Assembly: GCF_902833085.1 (NCBI RefSeq) | Contig: NZ_CADFEB010000003.1 | Coordinates: 62,001 to 126,000, forward strand | Reading direction: 5' to 3' | Length of the DNA stretch: 64,000 bases | Origin: Burkholderia ubonensis | GTDB taxonomy: Bacteria > Pseudomonadota > Gammaproteobacteria > Burkholderiales > Burkholderiaceae | Shown here: positions 16,545 through 25,574 of the stretch, in pieces | Layout: each line of letters begins with the position of its first letter | How positions within the stretch are numbered: the stretch's first letter is position 1 | Translations under genes and position numbers: made by a program | The notes under the pieces: model-generated | Database searches by the model: none | Told to the model about the DNA's origin: nothing | Seen by the model: the letters and a program-made list of their open reading frames with translations, nothing else

Positions 16545-17648
16545 ATGAATGATTCGACCGAAAACCGGACGCTGTTGCGCACGCTCGGCATTCGCGTGCC
16601 GATCGTCCAGGCGCCGATGGCCGGCGTCAGCACACCGGCGCTCGCCGCCGCGGTGTCGAACGCGGGCGGGCTCGGCTCGCTCGGCGTCGGCGCGACGAAC
16701 GCCGACGGCGCGCGCAAGATGATCCGCGACACGCGCGCGCTTACCGACCGGCCGTTCAACATCAACGTGTTCTGTCATCGTCCGGCCCGAGGCGACGCAG
16801 CCGTCGAACGCGCGTGGCTCGACTGGCTCGCGCCGGCCTTCCGCGAATACGGCGCGACGCCGCCCGCATCGCTGTCGGAGATCTATACGAGCTTCGTCGA
16901 GGACGGTGCAATGCAGGCGATGCTCGTCGAAGAAAAACCGGCGGTCGTCAGCTTCCACTTCGGGCTGCCGTCCGCGGACGTGATCGCCGCGCTGAAGCGC
17001 GCGGGCATTACGCTGTTCGCGGCCGCGACGAATCTCGACGAAGCACGACAGATCGCCGCCGCCGGCATCGACGCTATCGTCGCGCAAGGCATCGAAGCCG
17101 GCGGGCACCGCGGCGTGTTCGATTCGACCGCCCACGACGATCGCTACGGCACATTCGCCCTGACGCGCCTGATCGTGCGTGAATGCCCGCTGCCGGTGAT
17201 TGCCGCCGGCGGCATCATGGACGGCGAAGGCATCGCCGCCGCGCTTGCGCTCGGCGCGCAAGCCGCGCAACTCGGCACGGCGTTCGTCGCGTGCCCTGAG
17301 ACGTCGATCGACGACGGCTATCGCCGCGCGATTCTCGGCGACGCCGCGCGCCGCACGACGTTTACGTCCGCGATCTCGGGCCGGATCGCTCGCGGCATCG
17401 TGAACCGGCTGACCGCGCTCGGCGACGATCCGCATGCGCCGTCCGTGCCCGCATATCCGATCGCGTATGACGCGGGCAAGACGCTGCATGCGGCCGCGAA
17501 GGCGAAGGGCGAATTCGGCTACGGCGCGCAGTGGGCGGGGCAGGCGGCGCCGCTGGTGCGCTCGCTGCCGGCCGCTGAGCTGTTCGCGACGCTCGAACGC
17601 GAAACACGGGCTGCGATCGACCGTTTGCAGCATGCACTGGACTCCTGA
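16545..17648 (+). CDS. Nitronate monooxygenase (2-nitropropane dioxygenase family)
   Basis: A 367-residue FMN-dependent TIM-barrel enzyme that oxidises alkyl nitronates. Diagnostic segments: [30 protein letters not shown] at the N-terminus, [17 protein letters not shown] with the probable catalytic His, [30 protein letters not shown] for FMN phosphate binding, and [12 protein letters not shown]. Length is normal for class I enzymes. The ATG at 16545 follows AGGAGGCAACC; the one 18 bp upstream is not preceded by such a site. It stands alone after the MFS gene (166 bp gap). Confidence 0.93.
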   Translation: MNDSTENRTLLRTLGIRVPIVQAPMAGVSTPALAAAVSNAGGLGSLGVGATNADGARKMIRDTRALTDRPFNINVFCHRPARGDAAVERAWLDWLAPAFREYGATPPASLSEIYTSFVEDGAMQAMLVEEKPAVVSFHFGLPSADVIAALKRAGITLFAAATNLDEARQIAAAGIDAIVAQGIEAGGHRGVFDSTAHDDRYGTFALTRLIVRECPLPVIAAGGIMDGEGIAAALALGAQAAQLGTAFVACPETSIDDGYRRAILGDAARRTTFTSAISGRIARGIVNRLTALGDDPHAPSVPAYPIAYDAGKTLHAAAKAKGEFGYGAQWAGQAAPLVRSLPAAELFATLERETRAAIDRLQHALDS

Positions 17649-18033
17649 TCGTGCGATCCGCGGGCTGCAGGCACGTGCCGGCGATCAGCTCACATAAAGC
17701 GTCGAACGATGCAGGGCTCATGTCGGCAATCGCGGCGAACGGCGCAATGACCGCCGGAAGCCGCAACGCGCATAAATCCGGTCGCTCGAAGTTGAAAAGC
17801 GCACGTGATTACATCGCATGCGCTTTATTTGGTGAACATTGACGACCGATTCCGTCACGCCACGCTCGATGACCGAGATAAAGCGAGCGCCCGGCGATGC
17901 GCGTCGCGTGCCGGCTGCCCGACTGCGTGGCCGCGACGGCGTCGCTGCCATGACCGGCGCCGTCAGTTGGCAGTGTTTTATCAGATGCGATCAGACCGAA
18001 TGCGATATCGTGTATTTCAACGTATCCGGAACG
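17649..18033. other. Intergenic region with a possible acetyltransferase remnant
   Basis: About 385 bp with no intact gene. On the minus strand at about 17757-17810 the frame reads STSSDRIYARCGFRR, which resembles the end of a GNAT domain. A frame change then leads into a plausible LPAVIAPFAAIADMSPASFD segment. I treat this as a possible frameshifted remnant only. Confidence 0.25.
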
Positions 18034-18498
18034 TCAAGCCGGATCGATCTCCGCGATCACGACAAGAATGACGGCCGCGTCGCCCGGCAACTGGCGCTGT
18101 GAAAATGCCGAACGCGCGTGTCCCGCCTTGCCGCCGAGCACGGCCGCGAACAGATCCGACGCGCCGTCGATCACCGCCGGCTGCCCGAAAAAGCCGTCGG
18201 CCGAACTCACGTGCCCTTCGATGCGCACGATCTTGCGCAGGCGATCGAACCCGCGCAAATGCCGGTGGATTTGTGCGAGCACATTCAGAGCCGCGAGCCG
18301 GGCGGCGTCGCGGCCTGCGTCGACGCTTAGCTGCTCGCCGACACGGCCGGTATAGGCGAGCCTGCCGTCGACGAGCGGCAGTTGCCCCGACACGAACATC
18401 AGGTTGCCGGCTTCGCTGACGGCCGTATAGTTGCCGAGCGGGTTCGGCGGTTCGGGTAACGCGAGGCCGAGTTCGGCCAGCTTCTGTTCGACGTTCAT
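18034..18498 (-). CDS. RidA-family (YjgF/YER057c/UK114) protein
   Basis: A 154-residue protein of the RidA superfamily. Visible motifs: NYTAVSEAGNLMFVSGQLPL, GQLPLVDGRLAYTGRVG, a DAARLAALNVLAQIHRHLRG helix and a C-terminal VILVVIAEIDPA strand. It belongs to the larger subgroup with the extended loop, so imine deaminase activity is not certain. AAGGAGAACGAC precedes its ATG at 18498. It diverges from a LysR gene (18712), with 213 bp between the two starts, so the LysR protein probably regulates it. Confidence 0.9.
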   Translation of the reverse strand: MNVEQKLAELGLALPEPPNPLGNYTAVSEAGNLMFVSGQLPLVDGRLAYTGRVGEQLSVDAGRDAARLAALNVLAQIHRHLRGFDRLRKIVRIEGHVSSADGFFGQPAVIDGASDLFAAVLGGKAGHARSAFSQRQLPGDAAVILVVIAEIDPA

Positions 18499-18711
18499 GT
18501 CGTTCTCCTTGAGGGAAATTGGATCGGGAGATCGGTGTTGCCTGTCAGGTACTCTAGTTGTGCGGCCGCAGCCGGTAAATGCCGGCGGCGCAATTGATTC
18601 GGGACACGATGTAACGAATCGCGTCGCGCCGCGCGCTGGTTTCCCGCGCGATATTCGTGCACACTCGTTGCTTCACCGCGCGCCCCATACCGGAGATGGC
18701 AGGAACGCCCC

Positions 18712-19647
18712 ATGCAACGAAAATTCGACGACTTGCTGCTGGGCAGCATCGAGCTGTTCTGTCTCGCGGCCGAACTCGGCAGCTTCACGCTGGCGGCAAC
18801 CGCGGCGAGCGTCACGCCGGCCGCGGTCAGCCGCTCGGTGGCGCGGCTCGAGGAGCGTCTCGGCGTGCGGCTGTTCGTGCGCACGACGCGGCAGATTCGC
18901 CTGACCGATTCCGGCCGGCGCTATTTCGAGCAATGCCGCGATGCGCTGTCGCAACTCGTCGACGCGGAGCGCGAAGTGACCGGCGAGCAGGCGACGCCCG
19001 CCGGCGTGCTCCGGATCAGCATGCCGACGCCGTACGGGCACTATCGTGTGCTGCCTCTGCTGCCTGCGTTTCGCGAACGCTATCCGGACGTGCGCGTCGA
19101 AACCCACCTGAGCAACCGCAACATCGACTTCGCCGAGGAAGGTTTCGACCTTGCGATCCGCGGCCGCGCGCCGGCGGATTCGAGCCTGGTCGCGCGCAAG
19201 CTGGAGGACGCCGAACTCGTCGTCGTCGCGACGCCCGGCTATCTGAAGCGCGCCGGCGTGCCGCGCGCCATCGACGACCTGCATAAACACGAATGCATCC
19301 AGTTCGAGCTCCCGAGCAGTGGCCGGCTAATTCCGTGGCTGTTCAATGACGGATCGGAGGAAATCGACGTCGCGACGGCCGGCGGCTACGGCACGTCGGG
19401 CGATGTTCTCGCCGGCGTCACGCTCGCGCGCAGCGGCGCGGGCCTGTTCCAGACCTATCGCTTCATCGTCGAACGGGATCTGACGGAGGGAACGCTTGCG
19501 GAGGTGCTGTCCGGCCAGGGCGGCCGGTCACGGCCGTTCTTGCTGCTGTATCCGCATGCACGATATCTGTCGTCGCGCGTGCGCGTATTCGTCGACTTTC
19601 TCGTCGAACATTTGCAGCAGGCTCCCGGCAAGCGGGCGCGGCGCTAG
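18712..19647 (+). CDS. LysR-family transcriptional regulator
   Basis: A 311-residue regulator. The HTH is LLGSIELFCLAAELGSFTLAATAASVTPAAVSRSVARLEERLGVRLFVRTTRQIRLTDSG in consecutive order over residues 9-67. The effector domain carries GVLRISMPTPYGHYRVLPLLPAF and NIDFAEEGFDLAIRGRAPADSSLVARKL. It is divergent from the RidA gene and convergent with the SDR at 19689. One of those two is the likely target. Confidence 0.92.
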   Translation: MQRKFDDLLLGSIELFCLAAELGSFTLAATAASVTPAAVSRSVARLEERLGVRLFVRTTRQIRLTDSGRRYFEQCRDALSQLVDAEREVTGEQATPAGVLRISMPTPYGHYRVLPLLPAFRERYPDVRVETHLSNRNIDFAEEGFDLAIRGRAPADSSLVARKLEDAELVVVATPGYLKRAGVPRAIDDLHKHECIQFELPSSGRLIPWLFNDGSEEIDVATAGGYGTSGDVLAGVTLARSGAGLFQTYRFIVERDLTEGTLAEVLSGQGGRSRPFLLLYPHARYLSSRVRVFVDFLVEHLQQAPGKRARR

Positions 19648-19688
19648 CCGTATCCGGCCGCGCCGCCGCGTGCCGACAACGTTGCCGC

Positions 19689-20396
19689 TCAATGTCCGGC
19701 ACTCTGGCCGCCGTCCACATGCAGGATCTCGCCGGTGACGAACGGTGCCGAATCGAGATACAGGATCGCGCCGACGATGTCGCTCATTTCGCCCATCCGG
19801 CCGACCGGATGCAGCGATGCGAGCGTCGCGTGCATGTCGGGCGCATGCATCGGCGACTTGATGATGCCCGGCGATACAGCGTTCACACGGATGCCGGCCT
19901 TCGCGTACTCGATCGCGAGCGATTTCGTCGCCGCATTCAGCCCGCCTTTCGTCAGCGACGCCAGCACCGACGGCACGTTGCTGTTCGCGTGGTCGACGAG
20001 GCTCGTTGTAATGCTGACCACGTGCCCGACGCCGTGCTGCTGCATTGCCGCGATCGCGCGCTGCGTGATGTGGAAGAAGCCGTCCAGGTTCACGCGGGTG
20101 ATGGCTGCATAGTCGTCCGCGGTGTATTGCGTGAACGGCTTCGCGATAAATACGCCGGCGTTGTTGACGAGCGTGTCGACCCGGCCGAAGTGCTCGATTG
20201 CGGTGTCGACCACGCGTTGCGCGACGGCCGGATCGCCGATGTCGCCTGCAACGGTGACGAGATCGGAATCGTTCGACGGCCGGATCGACCGGGATGTCGC
20301 GACGACGCGATGACCCTGGGCGCGGAATGCGTTGACCGTTTCCGCGCCGATGCCTTGCGATGCGCCGGTGACGATGATGACTTTGGACGTGCTCAT
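19689..20396 (-). CDS. Short-chain dehydrogenase-like protein lacking the catalytic Tyr
   Basis: A 235-residue Rossmann-fold protein. The cofactor motif TGASQGIG is at residues 10-17 and NNAG at 78-81. A Ser of the active site is present (TTS, residue 132), and Lys150 sits in ASLTKGGLNAATKSLA. The YxxxK position four residues before that Lys is Ala146 instead of Tyr. The C-terminus (ILYLDSAPFVTGEILHVDGGQSAG) is normal for classical SDRs. The missing Tyr suggests an altered mechanism or a binding role. Start ATG 20396 was chosen: the longer frame upstream adds an unlike N-terminus. Confidence 0.85.
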   Translation of the reverse strand: MSTSKVIIVTGASQGIGAETVNAFRAQGHRVVATSRSIRPSNDSDLVTVAGDIGDPAVAQRVVDTAIEHFGRVDTLVNNAGVFIAKPFTQYTADDYAAITRVNLDGFFHITQRAIAAMQQHGVGHVVSITTSLVDHANSNVPSVLASLTKGGLNAATKSLAIEYAKAGIRVNAVSPGIIKSPMHAPDMHATLASLHPVGRMGEMSDIVGAILYLDSAPFVTGEILHVDGGQSAGH

Positions 20397-20804
20397 GATA
20401 TGCCTCGACAGGTGACTGGTTTTCGGCTTCGGTGCCGACCGGATCGATGAATCCGATGGACCAGACTCTAGGCGCGTCGGGCCGGAGTTCGAACACCCAC
20501 CGTGGACCAACAGTCTTGCGTCGCGGGAACAAATGCGGGGCAGCGGCGGTGATTGACATGCACCAGGGTTTTGAATCTCCGGGCGCGAACAGGCAGCGAA
20601 TGAACACCCAACCCAGGGACGTCATCGAGGCGACGATGCACAGGGCAACCGGGACCATCAGATAGCATTCGAAGAAGTTGATGGCGGGCTTCGCGACGGC
20701 TTTTCCGGGAGGTGCAACGTTTGAAATGACGTCAGGCCGTCAAGCAGGTGAGATACTCTGCGCACGTCGCCGCAAGCGCTGCGCAACCTACATTCCCCGA
20801 TCCC
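20397..20804. other. Divergent promoter region, SDR/DMT exporter
   Basis: About 400 bp between the divergent SDR and DMT-exporter genes. Only short spurious frames occur, and I found no clear operator. Confidence 0.5.
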
Positions 20805-21866
20805 ATGCACTCGAGATTCAACGCGATCGTCGTCGCACTGACCGCGGCTGCCCTGTTCGGCGCCGCCACGCCGCTGGCCAAGGCGCTCCTTGGCGCGATG
20901 TCGCCGTTCATGGTGGCCGGCCTGTTCTACCTGGGAAGCGGGCTCGGCCTGGGCGCCGGCATCGTGATCCGCCGGTTGCGACGGCCCGCCGCGCACGCCG
21001 ACACAGGTCACGCGCTGAAGAAATCGGAGCTTCCCTGGCTGGCCGGTGCGATCGCAGCGGGCGGCGTCGCCGGGCCGGCGCTGCTGATGCTCGGCCTGGC
21101 GAGCACGCCGGCCGCCACGAGCGCGCTATTGCTCAATCTGGAAGGCGTGCTGACTGCAGTGATCGCGTGGGTGGTATTTCGCGAGAACGTCGACCTGCAG
21201 GTGTTCCTCGGCATGGTGGCGATCGTCGCCGGCGGCATGCTGCTGTCGTGGAAGCCGGGTGCGGCGGGCGTGCCGACGGGCGCGCTGCTGATCGTCGGCG
21301 CCTGCCTGTGCTGGGCGATCGACAACAATCTCACGCGCAAGGTGTCGGCGAACGACGCGATGGTCATCGCATGCATGAAAGGGCTGGTCGCCGGCCCCGT
21401 CAATATCGCGGTCGCCGTCGCGGCAGGCGCGGCCTGGCCCGCCGCCGCGACGACGGCGGCCGCGATGCTGACGGGCCTGGCCGGCTACGGTGTCAGCCTC
21501 GTGCTGTTCGTCGTCGCGCTGCGCGATCTCGGCACGGCGCGCACGGGCGCCTATTTCTCGGTTGCGCCGCTGTTCGGCGTCGCGCTGTCGCTGCTGATCT
21601 GGCCGGAGCTGCCGTCCGTCGCGTTCTGGATCGCCGCCGCGCTGATGGCGCTCGGCATCTGGCTGCACGTGCGCGAACGACACGATCACGAGCATACGCA
21701 CGAACGGCTGGAGCATACGCACCGGCATCGCCACGACGCGCATCATCAGCACACGCACGACTTTCCGTACGAAGGCGACGAGCCGCATACGCACCCGCAC
21801 GTGCACTTGCCGATCACGCACTCGCACGCGCATTTCCCGGATATCCATCACCGTCACCGGCATTAG
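20805..21866 (+). CDS. DMT/EamA-family exporter with His-rich tail
   Basis: A 353-residue membrane protein with ten predicted helices in two EamA repeats. The first begins AIVVALTAAALFGAATPLAKALLG; the second includes ALLIVGACLCWAIDNNLTRKVS. The last approximately 66 residues (from HVRERHDHEH) contain about 24 histidines, often in HxH pairs (HTHERLEHTHRHRHDAHH). Such a tail suggests metal binding and metal export, or metal gating, but this is inference. The ATG at 20805 is preferred over 20748 since the first helix then starts close to the N-terminus. Confidence 0.82.
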   Translation: MHSRFNAIVVALTAAALFGAATPLAKALLGAMSPFMVAGLFYLGSGLGLGAGIVIRRLRRPAAHADTGHALKKSELPWLAGAIAAGGVAGPALLMLGLASTPAATSALLLNLEGVLTAVIAWVVFRENVDLQVFLGMVAIVAGGMLLSWKPGAAGVPTGALLIVGACLCWAIDNNLTRKVSANDAMVIACMKGLVAGPVNIAVAVAAGAAWPAAATTAAAMLTGLAGYGVSLVLFVVALRDLGTARTGAYFSVAPLFGVALSLLIWPELPSVAFWIAAALMALGIWLHVRERHDHEHTHERLEHTHRHRHDAHHQHTHDFPYEGDEPHTHPHVHLPITHSHAHFPDIHHRHRH

Positions 21867-21906
21867 CACGCGTTCGGTCGCCTCCTTTCCATTCACGCGG
21901 AATCGT

Positions 21907-22323
21907 TCAGCGCGTGACGACCAGCGCCACGTGCATGCCGGCCGAATAGTGGCCGGGCTTGTTGCAGATCAGCGCGTAGTGGCCGGGTGCAAGCGTCAGC
22001 GCGAGACGCCTGCGCTTGCCCGGCGCGATATCCTCGATTTCGCCGACCTTGTGCAGACGCTGTTCCAGCACCTGTCCTTTGCGGACGGGCAGCGCGCCGT
22101 CGGCGAGTTTCGTCTTCAGCACGACGAGCTCGTGCGTCATGTCGCTGTCCGCTGAATTCACGACGTCGAACGTGATCTTGCCGGCTTTCACGTCATGCGG
22201 TTCGAGCTGGATCGAGTCCGAGCGCAGCGTCGCCTTGACGGTCTGCTGCGCGTGGCACGCCTGCGACGCGATGCCGAGCGCAGCCATGCCGGCGACGAGC
22301 GCGGCACGACAAGCGGGGTTCAT
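21907..22323 (-). CDS. Periplasmic cupredoxin-like copper protein
   Basis: A 138-residue exported protein with signal peptide MNPACRAALVAGMAALGIASQACHA. The mature part is a cupredoxin with probable type 1 copper ligands His64 (MTHELVV), Cys120, His125 and Met130 (ICNKPGHYSAGM). It would act as a small periplasmic electron carrier or copper-binding protein; the partner is unknown. It is convergent with the DMT exporter and diverges from the Mo-cluster operon at 22631. Confidence 0.85.
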   Translation of the reverse strand: MNPACRAALVAGMAALGIASQACHAQQTVKATLRSDSIQLEPHDVKAGKITFDVVNSADSDMTHELVVLKTKLADGALPVRKGQVLEQRLHKVGEIEDIAPGKRRRLALTLAPGHYALICNKPGHYSAGMHVALVVTR

Positions 22324-22630
22324 GGTTGCCTCCCTGCGCGGTGAAACCTGGCGCCTGTCGAAACGGGCGCAACCTGTCCGGCGGCAAGAACGGGCAAGCC
22401 GGGGCGACGGTGCGTCTCTGTTCCGATGCGCGAAGTACGTGCAGTAAACGTTCGGCCCGGACGGCTTATTCCTGGGGGCGGGCATCGTTTTCCGGCGGGC
22501 GCGATCGCGTCATGCGGAGCCGCACAGTCGCGGAGCGAATCCGCACTCGCTATATTCTGCTGTATATTACGAGGCCATGGAGAAGCGACGCACCGTCGAG
22601 TGACGCGCGTTTGGTTGCAGCGAGGGCGGG
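22324..22630. other. Divergent region, cupredoxin/unknown gene
   Basis: A 307-bp intergenic stretch. It holds the ModE-like operator described separately at 22546-22573. Otherwise I see nothing supportable. Confidence 0.5.
22546..22573. promoter_or_regulatory. ModE-like operator
   Basis: The left half CTCGCTATAT at 22546-22555 and the right half TATATTACGAG at 22563-22573 form an interrupted palindrome with the ModE consensus pattern (CGnTATAT...TATAnCG). It lies 58 bp before the start of the gene at 22631. A ModE gene lies about 2 kb downstream on the other strand. Confidence 0.6.
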
Positions 22631-23158
22631 ATGGATGAACTGGTGCAGCAGGGTCAGGACGACGGCGTTGCACGCGGCGCGCAGTCCGCGAGAATCGTGC
22701 CGCTGAGGCGGCGCGAGGACGGGCAGCGTGCGGAGCGGATCGCGCACGTGGCCGATGCGTTCGCGCGATTGCGCGGCAGCGTGTTGCGTTTCATCGCGAT
22801 GCTCGACGAGCGGCAAGACGCGGATGCGCCGAACGCCGGCGCACCCGACGCGCGGCGTTTCGATGCGCTGCTGCAGTCGCTCGCGTCCAGTGCCGAACGT
22901 GCGGAATTTCGTCGCTTGCCCGAGCTGCAGCGCTGCATCGAACGCGTCGGGGCGGCGGAACGATACCGCGACGTGATCTTTTTACATTCGCCGCCGGCGA
23001 GCGATGCCGAGCTCCGCGATGCCGCCACGGTGCTGGAGCTGCTCGACGCCGAGCTCGTCGGGCTGTGCGTCGCGCACGTGCTCGCGGGTCGCGCCGAGCA
23101 CCTGTTGCCGCCTGATGCGGCGTCGATGCCGCGCAGCGGGCGCGAGCGCTCCGCCTGA
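22631..23158 (+). CDS. Hypothetical protein, partner of the DUF2325 gene
   Basis: A 175-residue soluble, mostly helical protein with no family I recognise. It has an Arg/Gln-rich N-terminus (VPLRRREDGQRAERIAHVADAFARLRGSVLRFIAML), then a helical region with LLQSLASSAERAEFRRLPELQRCIERVG and a C-terminal AHVLAGRAEHLLPPD. A GAGGGCGGG ribosome site precedes the ATG. It ends 24 nt before the DUF2325 gene, so the two form an operon behind the ModE-like operator. Confidence 0.65.
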   Translation: MDELVQQGQDDGVARGAQSARIVPLRRREDGQRAERIAHVADAFARLRGSVLRFIAMLDERQDADAPNAGAPDARRFDALLQSLASSAERAEFRRLPELQRCIERVGAAERYRDVIFLHSPPASDAELRDAATVLELLDAELVGLCVAHVLAGRAEHLLPPDAASMPRSGRERSA

Positions 23159-23182
23159 ATCGCCAATTGATCGAGGTCCGCG

Positions 23183-24514
23183 ATGGAGATGCCCCCGTTT
23201 CGACTGTCCCGACTGGCGCCCGGCCAACCCGATGCGAAACCGTTGCATCCATCGCAGGACCGCTGCTGCGGGCCTGCGCCCGTCACCCGCGCGACGGCGA
23301 ACCGCCGGGCGCGCCTCGCCGAACTCGATCCGCACTTCCACTGCTCGGTGATCGGCACCTGCCTGACGACGGCGGAACTGCGCAAGCTCGTGCCTCGCCA
23401 TGCCGACGTTGATCGCGAGCAGGCCACCGACCTGCAGATCCATCATGCGGCGGTTGAGCTCGCGACGCAGGGCGGCGAAGGCGCAAAGGCGCTGCACAAG
23501 GCGCTCGATCAGCGTTACGCGCTTGCGGTCAAGCGCTTCGGCGCCGCGACGGATGCCGACGCATTGCGTGCGCTGTGGGCCGATGGGTTGAAGACCGGCG
23601 ACGTGCCGCCCGCATACTGGGCCGTCATCACGCATCCGGCCAGCACGCCGGAACTGCGCCAGCTTGCGTTCGGCGACGTGCACATGCTGTCGCATCTGGT
23701 GGGCGCGGCCAACCGGGCCGACATCCGGCGACTCGTCGCGCTCGAAGACGAGAACGTGACGCTCCGGAGCAAGATCGAGCGCCAGCAGCACAGGCTGCAG
23801 ACCTTCGCCGTCGAACGCGACGCCGAGGTGCGCGGACTGCGGGCGACGATCGAATCGCTGAGCGCGGCGGCGAGCCGCCGTGCCGAGCCGGCCGGCGACG
23901 GCCTGCATGTGGAACTCGCACGGCTGCGTGACGCGGTGAGCGGGCGCGATGCCGTCGTCGCGCTGCACGCGAGCCGCCGCGGCGCTGCCGAGGATCGGCT
24001 GCAGGAGGAACAGCTGCGGGTACAGGCGATGCGCGCGCAACTCGACGAGATGCGCGACACGATCGAGACGATGAAGCGCGAAGCGCATGCGATCGAGCAG
24101 ACGGTACAGCGAACGCTTGCCGAAGCCGGGAGCGAGCCGGCCGCGCTCGCACGCTTGCAGGGCAAGCGCATCGTATACGTCGGCGGTCGCCCCGGCGCGC
24201 ATGCGGCGATCAGGCGGCTCGTCGAATCGGCAGGCGGCTCGCTGACGGTTCACGACGGCGGCATCGAAGACCGCAAGGGCAAGCTGGCGGCGTCGATTCC
24301 GGGCGCCGACCTGGTCGTGTTCCCGGTCGACTGCGTCGATCACGATTCGATGAACACGCTCAAGCGTCTGTGCGAGCGACACCGGATTGCCTATCACCCG
24401 CTCAGGACCGCGAGCGTCGCCAGTTTCGTCGATCTGATGACGGACGACCACGACGATACGGCGCAATCGTCCCGCTGCGGCCGTGTATCGGCGTTCTGCC
24501 TGCGGCACGGTTAG
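23183..24514 (+). CDS. DUF2325 domain-containing protein
   Basis: A 443-residue protein. The N-terminal part has four Cys in a pattern usual for the family (DRCCGP, then HCSVIGTCLTTAELRKLV). A long coiled coil covers about residues 185-320 (EDENVTLRSKIERQQHRLQ, RLQEEQLRVQAMRAQL). The C-terminal DUF2325 domain reads GKRIVYVGGRPGAHAAIRRLVESAGG, DLVVFPVDCVDHDSMNTLK and YHPLRTASVASFVDL. The function of DUF2325 is unknown; Rossmann-like nucleotide or ligand binding is plausible. It follows the hypothetical gene by 24 nt and converges with ModE; GAGGTCCGCG precedes the ATG. Confidence 0.88.
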   Translation: MEMPPFRLSRLAPGQPDAKPLHPSQDRCCGPAPVTRATANRRARLAELDPHFHCSVIGTCLTTAELRKLVPRHADVDREQATDLQIHHAAVELATQGGEGAKALHKALDQRYALAVKRFGAATDADALRALWADGLKTGDVPPAYWAVITHPASTPELRQLAFGDVHMLSHLVGAANRADIRRLVALEDENVTLRSKIERQQHRLQTFAVERDAEVRGLRATIESLSAAASRRAEPAGDGLHVELARLRDAVSGRDAVVALHASRRGAAEDRLQEEQLRVQAMRAQLDEMRDTIETMKREAHAIEQTVQRTLAEAGSEPAALARLQGKRIVYVGGRPGAHAAIRRLVESAGGSLTVHDGGIEDRKGKLAASIPGADLVVFPVDCVDHDSMNTLKRLCERHRIAYHPLRTASVASFVDLMTDDHDDTAQSSRCGRVSAFCLRHG

Positions 24515-24529
24515 CGCCGCATCCGGTCG

Positions 24530-24916
24530 TCAGGACTGCATGAGGTCGGTGAGGGCCGCGATCTGTTTCGCGCAATGCTTTTGCGCCTGCAGCTCGATCG
24601 AGCGATAGAGGCGGACGATTTCCTCGCCGACCGGCGTAAGCGTGCAGCCGCCGCCGCTGTGCCCGCCTTGCTCCGACACGGTGGCGGGCGACGTCAGCGA
24701 GCGGTTCAGTTCGTCGATCAGCAGCCACGCCCGGCGGTACGACATGCCGAGGCTGCGTGCGGCCGCCGAAATCGAACCGTGTTCGCGCACCGCTTCGAGC
24801 AGCGCGACTTTGCCCGGGCCGAGCGCGACCGTGTCGCCCTTGCGGATGCGCATGCGGAAACTCACGCTGGGTTCATCGGCTGCGGGCCGCTTCGCGGCGG
24901 TGGAGGGCTTGGTCAT
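24530..24916 (-). CDS. modE: ModE-like molybdate-responsive regulator (HTH only)
   Basis: A 128-residue regulator. The winged HTH matches ModE: KVALLEAVREHGSISAAARSLGMSYRRAWLLIDELNRSL, then GGHSGGGCTLTPVGEEIVRLYR. Full-length ModE has two further molybdate-binding (TOBE/Mop) domains; these are missing here and may be supplied by the stand-alone di-Mop protein encoded upstream (25822-26247). ATG 24916 was chosen; the longer frame encodes antisense-like nonsense. It shares its strand with nifQ, 49 nt upstream, so the two are probably one transcript. Confidence 0.87.
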   Translation of the reverse strand: MTKPSTAAKRPAADEPSVSFRMRIRKGDTVALGPGKVALLEAVREHGSISAAARSLGMSYRRAWLLIDELNRSLTSPATVSEQGGHSGGGCTLTPVGEEIVRLYRSIELQAQKHCAKQIAALTDLMQS

Positions 24917-24965
24917 GCGCGACAGGATACACGAACGGCTTGGGCGCGCGACGGCTGCGCGGCTG

Positions 24966-25574
24966 CTATTGCGTGCGCGGAAAGCAATGGGCGTAGTCCT
25001 CGCAACCGGGGCATCCCGGCGCGGGGGCGGGCGGCACGCCGAGGTCGGCCGCGATTTCGCGTGCAAGAAACTTCTTCCAGCGCAGATGCGCGACGTTGCG
25101 CGCCGCCAGCGCGGGGAAATAGCGCGCCAGCATGCCGGATACCGCGTCGCGTCCGTCGAGCCCGAGGTCCCGCCACAAATGATCGGGACGCAGGCACGCG
25201 TGAGCGACGATCGCGGCGACGCATTCGGCGTCGTCGTGGCGAACCGCGCGACTGGCATCGCGCAACAGCAGTGCGCCGAGCGTTGCGACGAAGTCCGCAT
25301 GCACGCTGTTCCAGAGCGCGATCCGGGCAGGCGGCGCGGCGATCGCAGCCGGCGGCAAGTGCGGAAAGTGGCGGGCCAGCAGCGCGGCGAACTGCGCCTG
25401 CGATAGGCCGAGCAGCGCGAGCTCGCCGCGTCCGCCGCGTGCCGCGATGAGCGTCGCGAACAGACGGGCGTCCGGCGCATCGGGATCGGCCGCGCCGGCC
25501 AGCAGCATGCGCCGCTGCTGCTCGCAGGCGAGCGGCAGGTTTGACGGATCGGTTCCGTCGGATGCGGACATCAT
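24966..25574 (-). CDS. nifQ: NifQ-family molybdenum protein
   Basis: A 202-residue protein of the NifQ family, which carries Mo-Fe-S clusters that donate molybdenum to FeMo-cofactor assembly. Visible are HACLRPDHLWRDLGL, HLRWKKFLAREI and the C-terminal GCPGCEDYAHCF. The NifQ signature is Cx4Cx2Cx5C; here only Cys188, Cys191 and Cys197 of that motif are present and the first Cys is absent. No other nif gene is in the window, so a role outside nitrogen fixation is likely. Its start overlaps the stop of a 41-codon ORF (A-TGA-TG). Confidence 0.83.
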   Translation of the reverse strand: MMSASDGTDPSNLPLACEQQRRMLLAGAADPDAPDARLFATLIAARGGRGELALLGLSQAQFAALLARHFPHLPPAAIAAPPARIALWNSVHADFVATLGALLLRDASRAVRHDDAECVAAIVAHACLRPDHLWRDLGLDGRDAVSGMLARYFPALAARNVAHLRWKKFLAREIAADLGVPPAPAPGCPGCEDYAHCFPRTQ

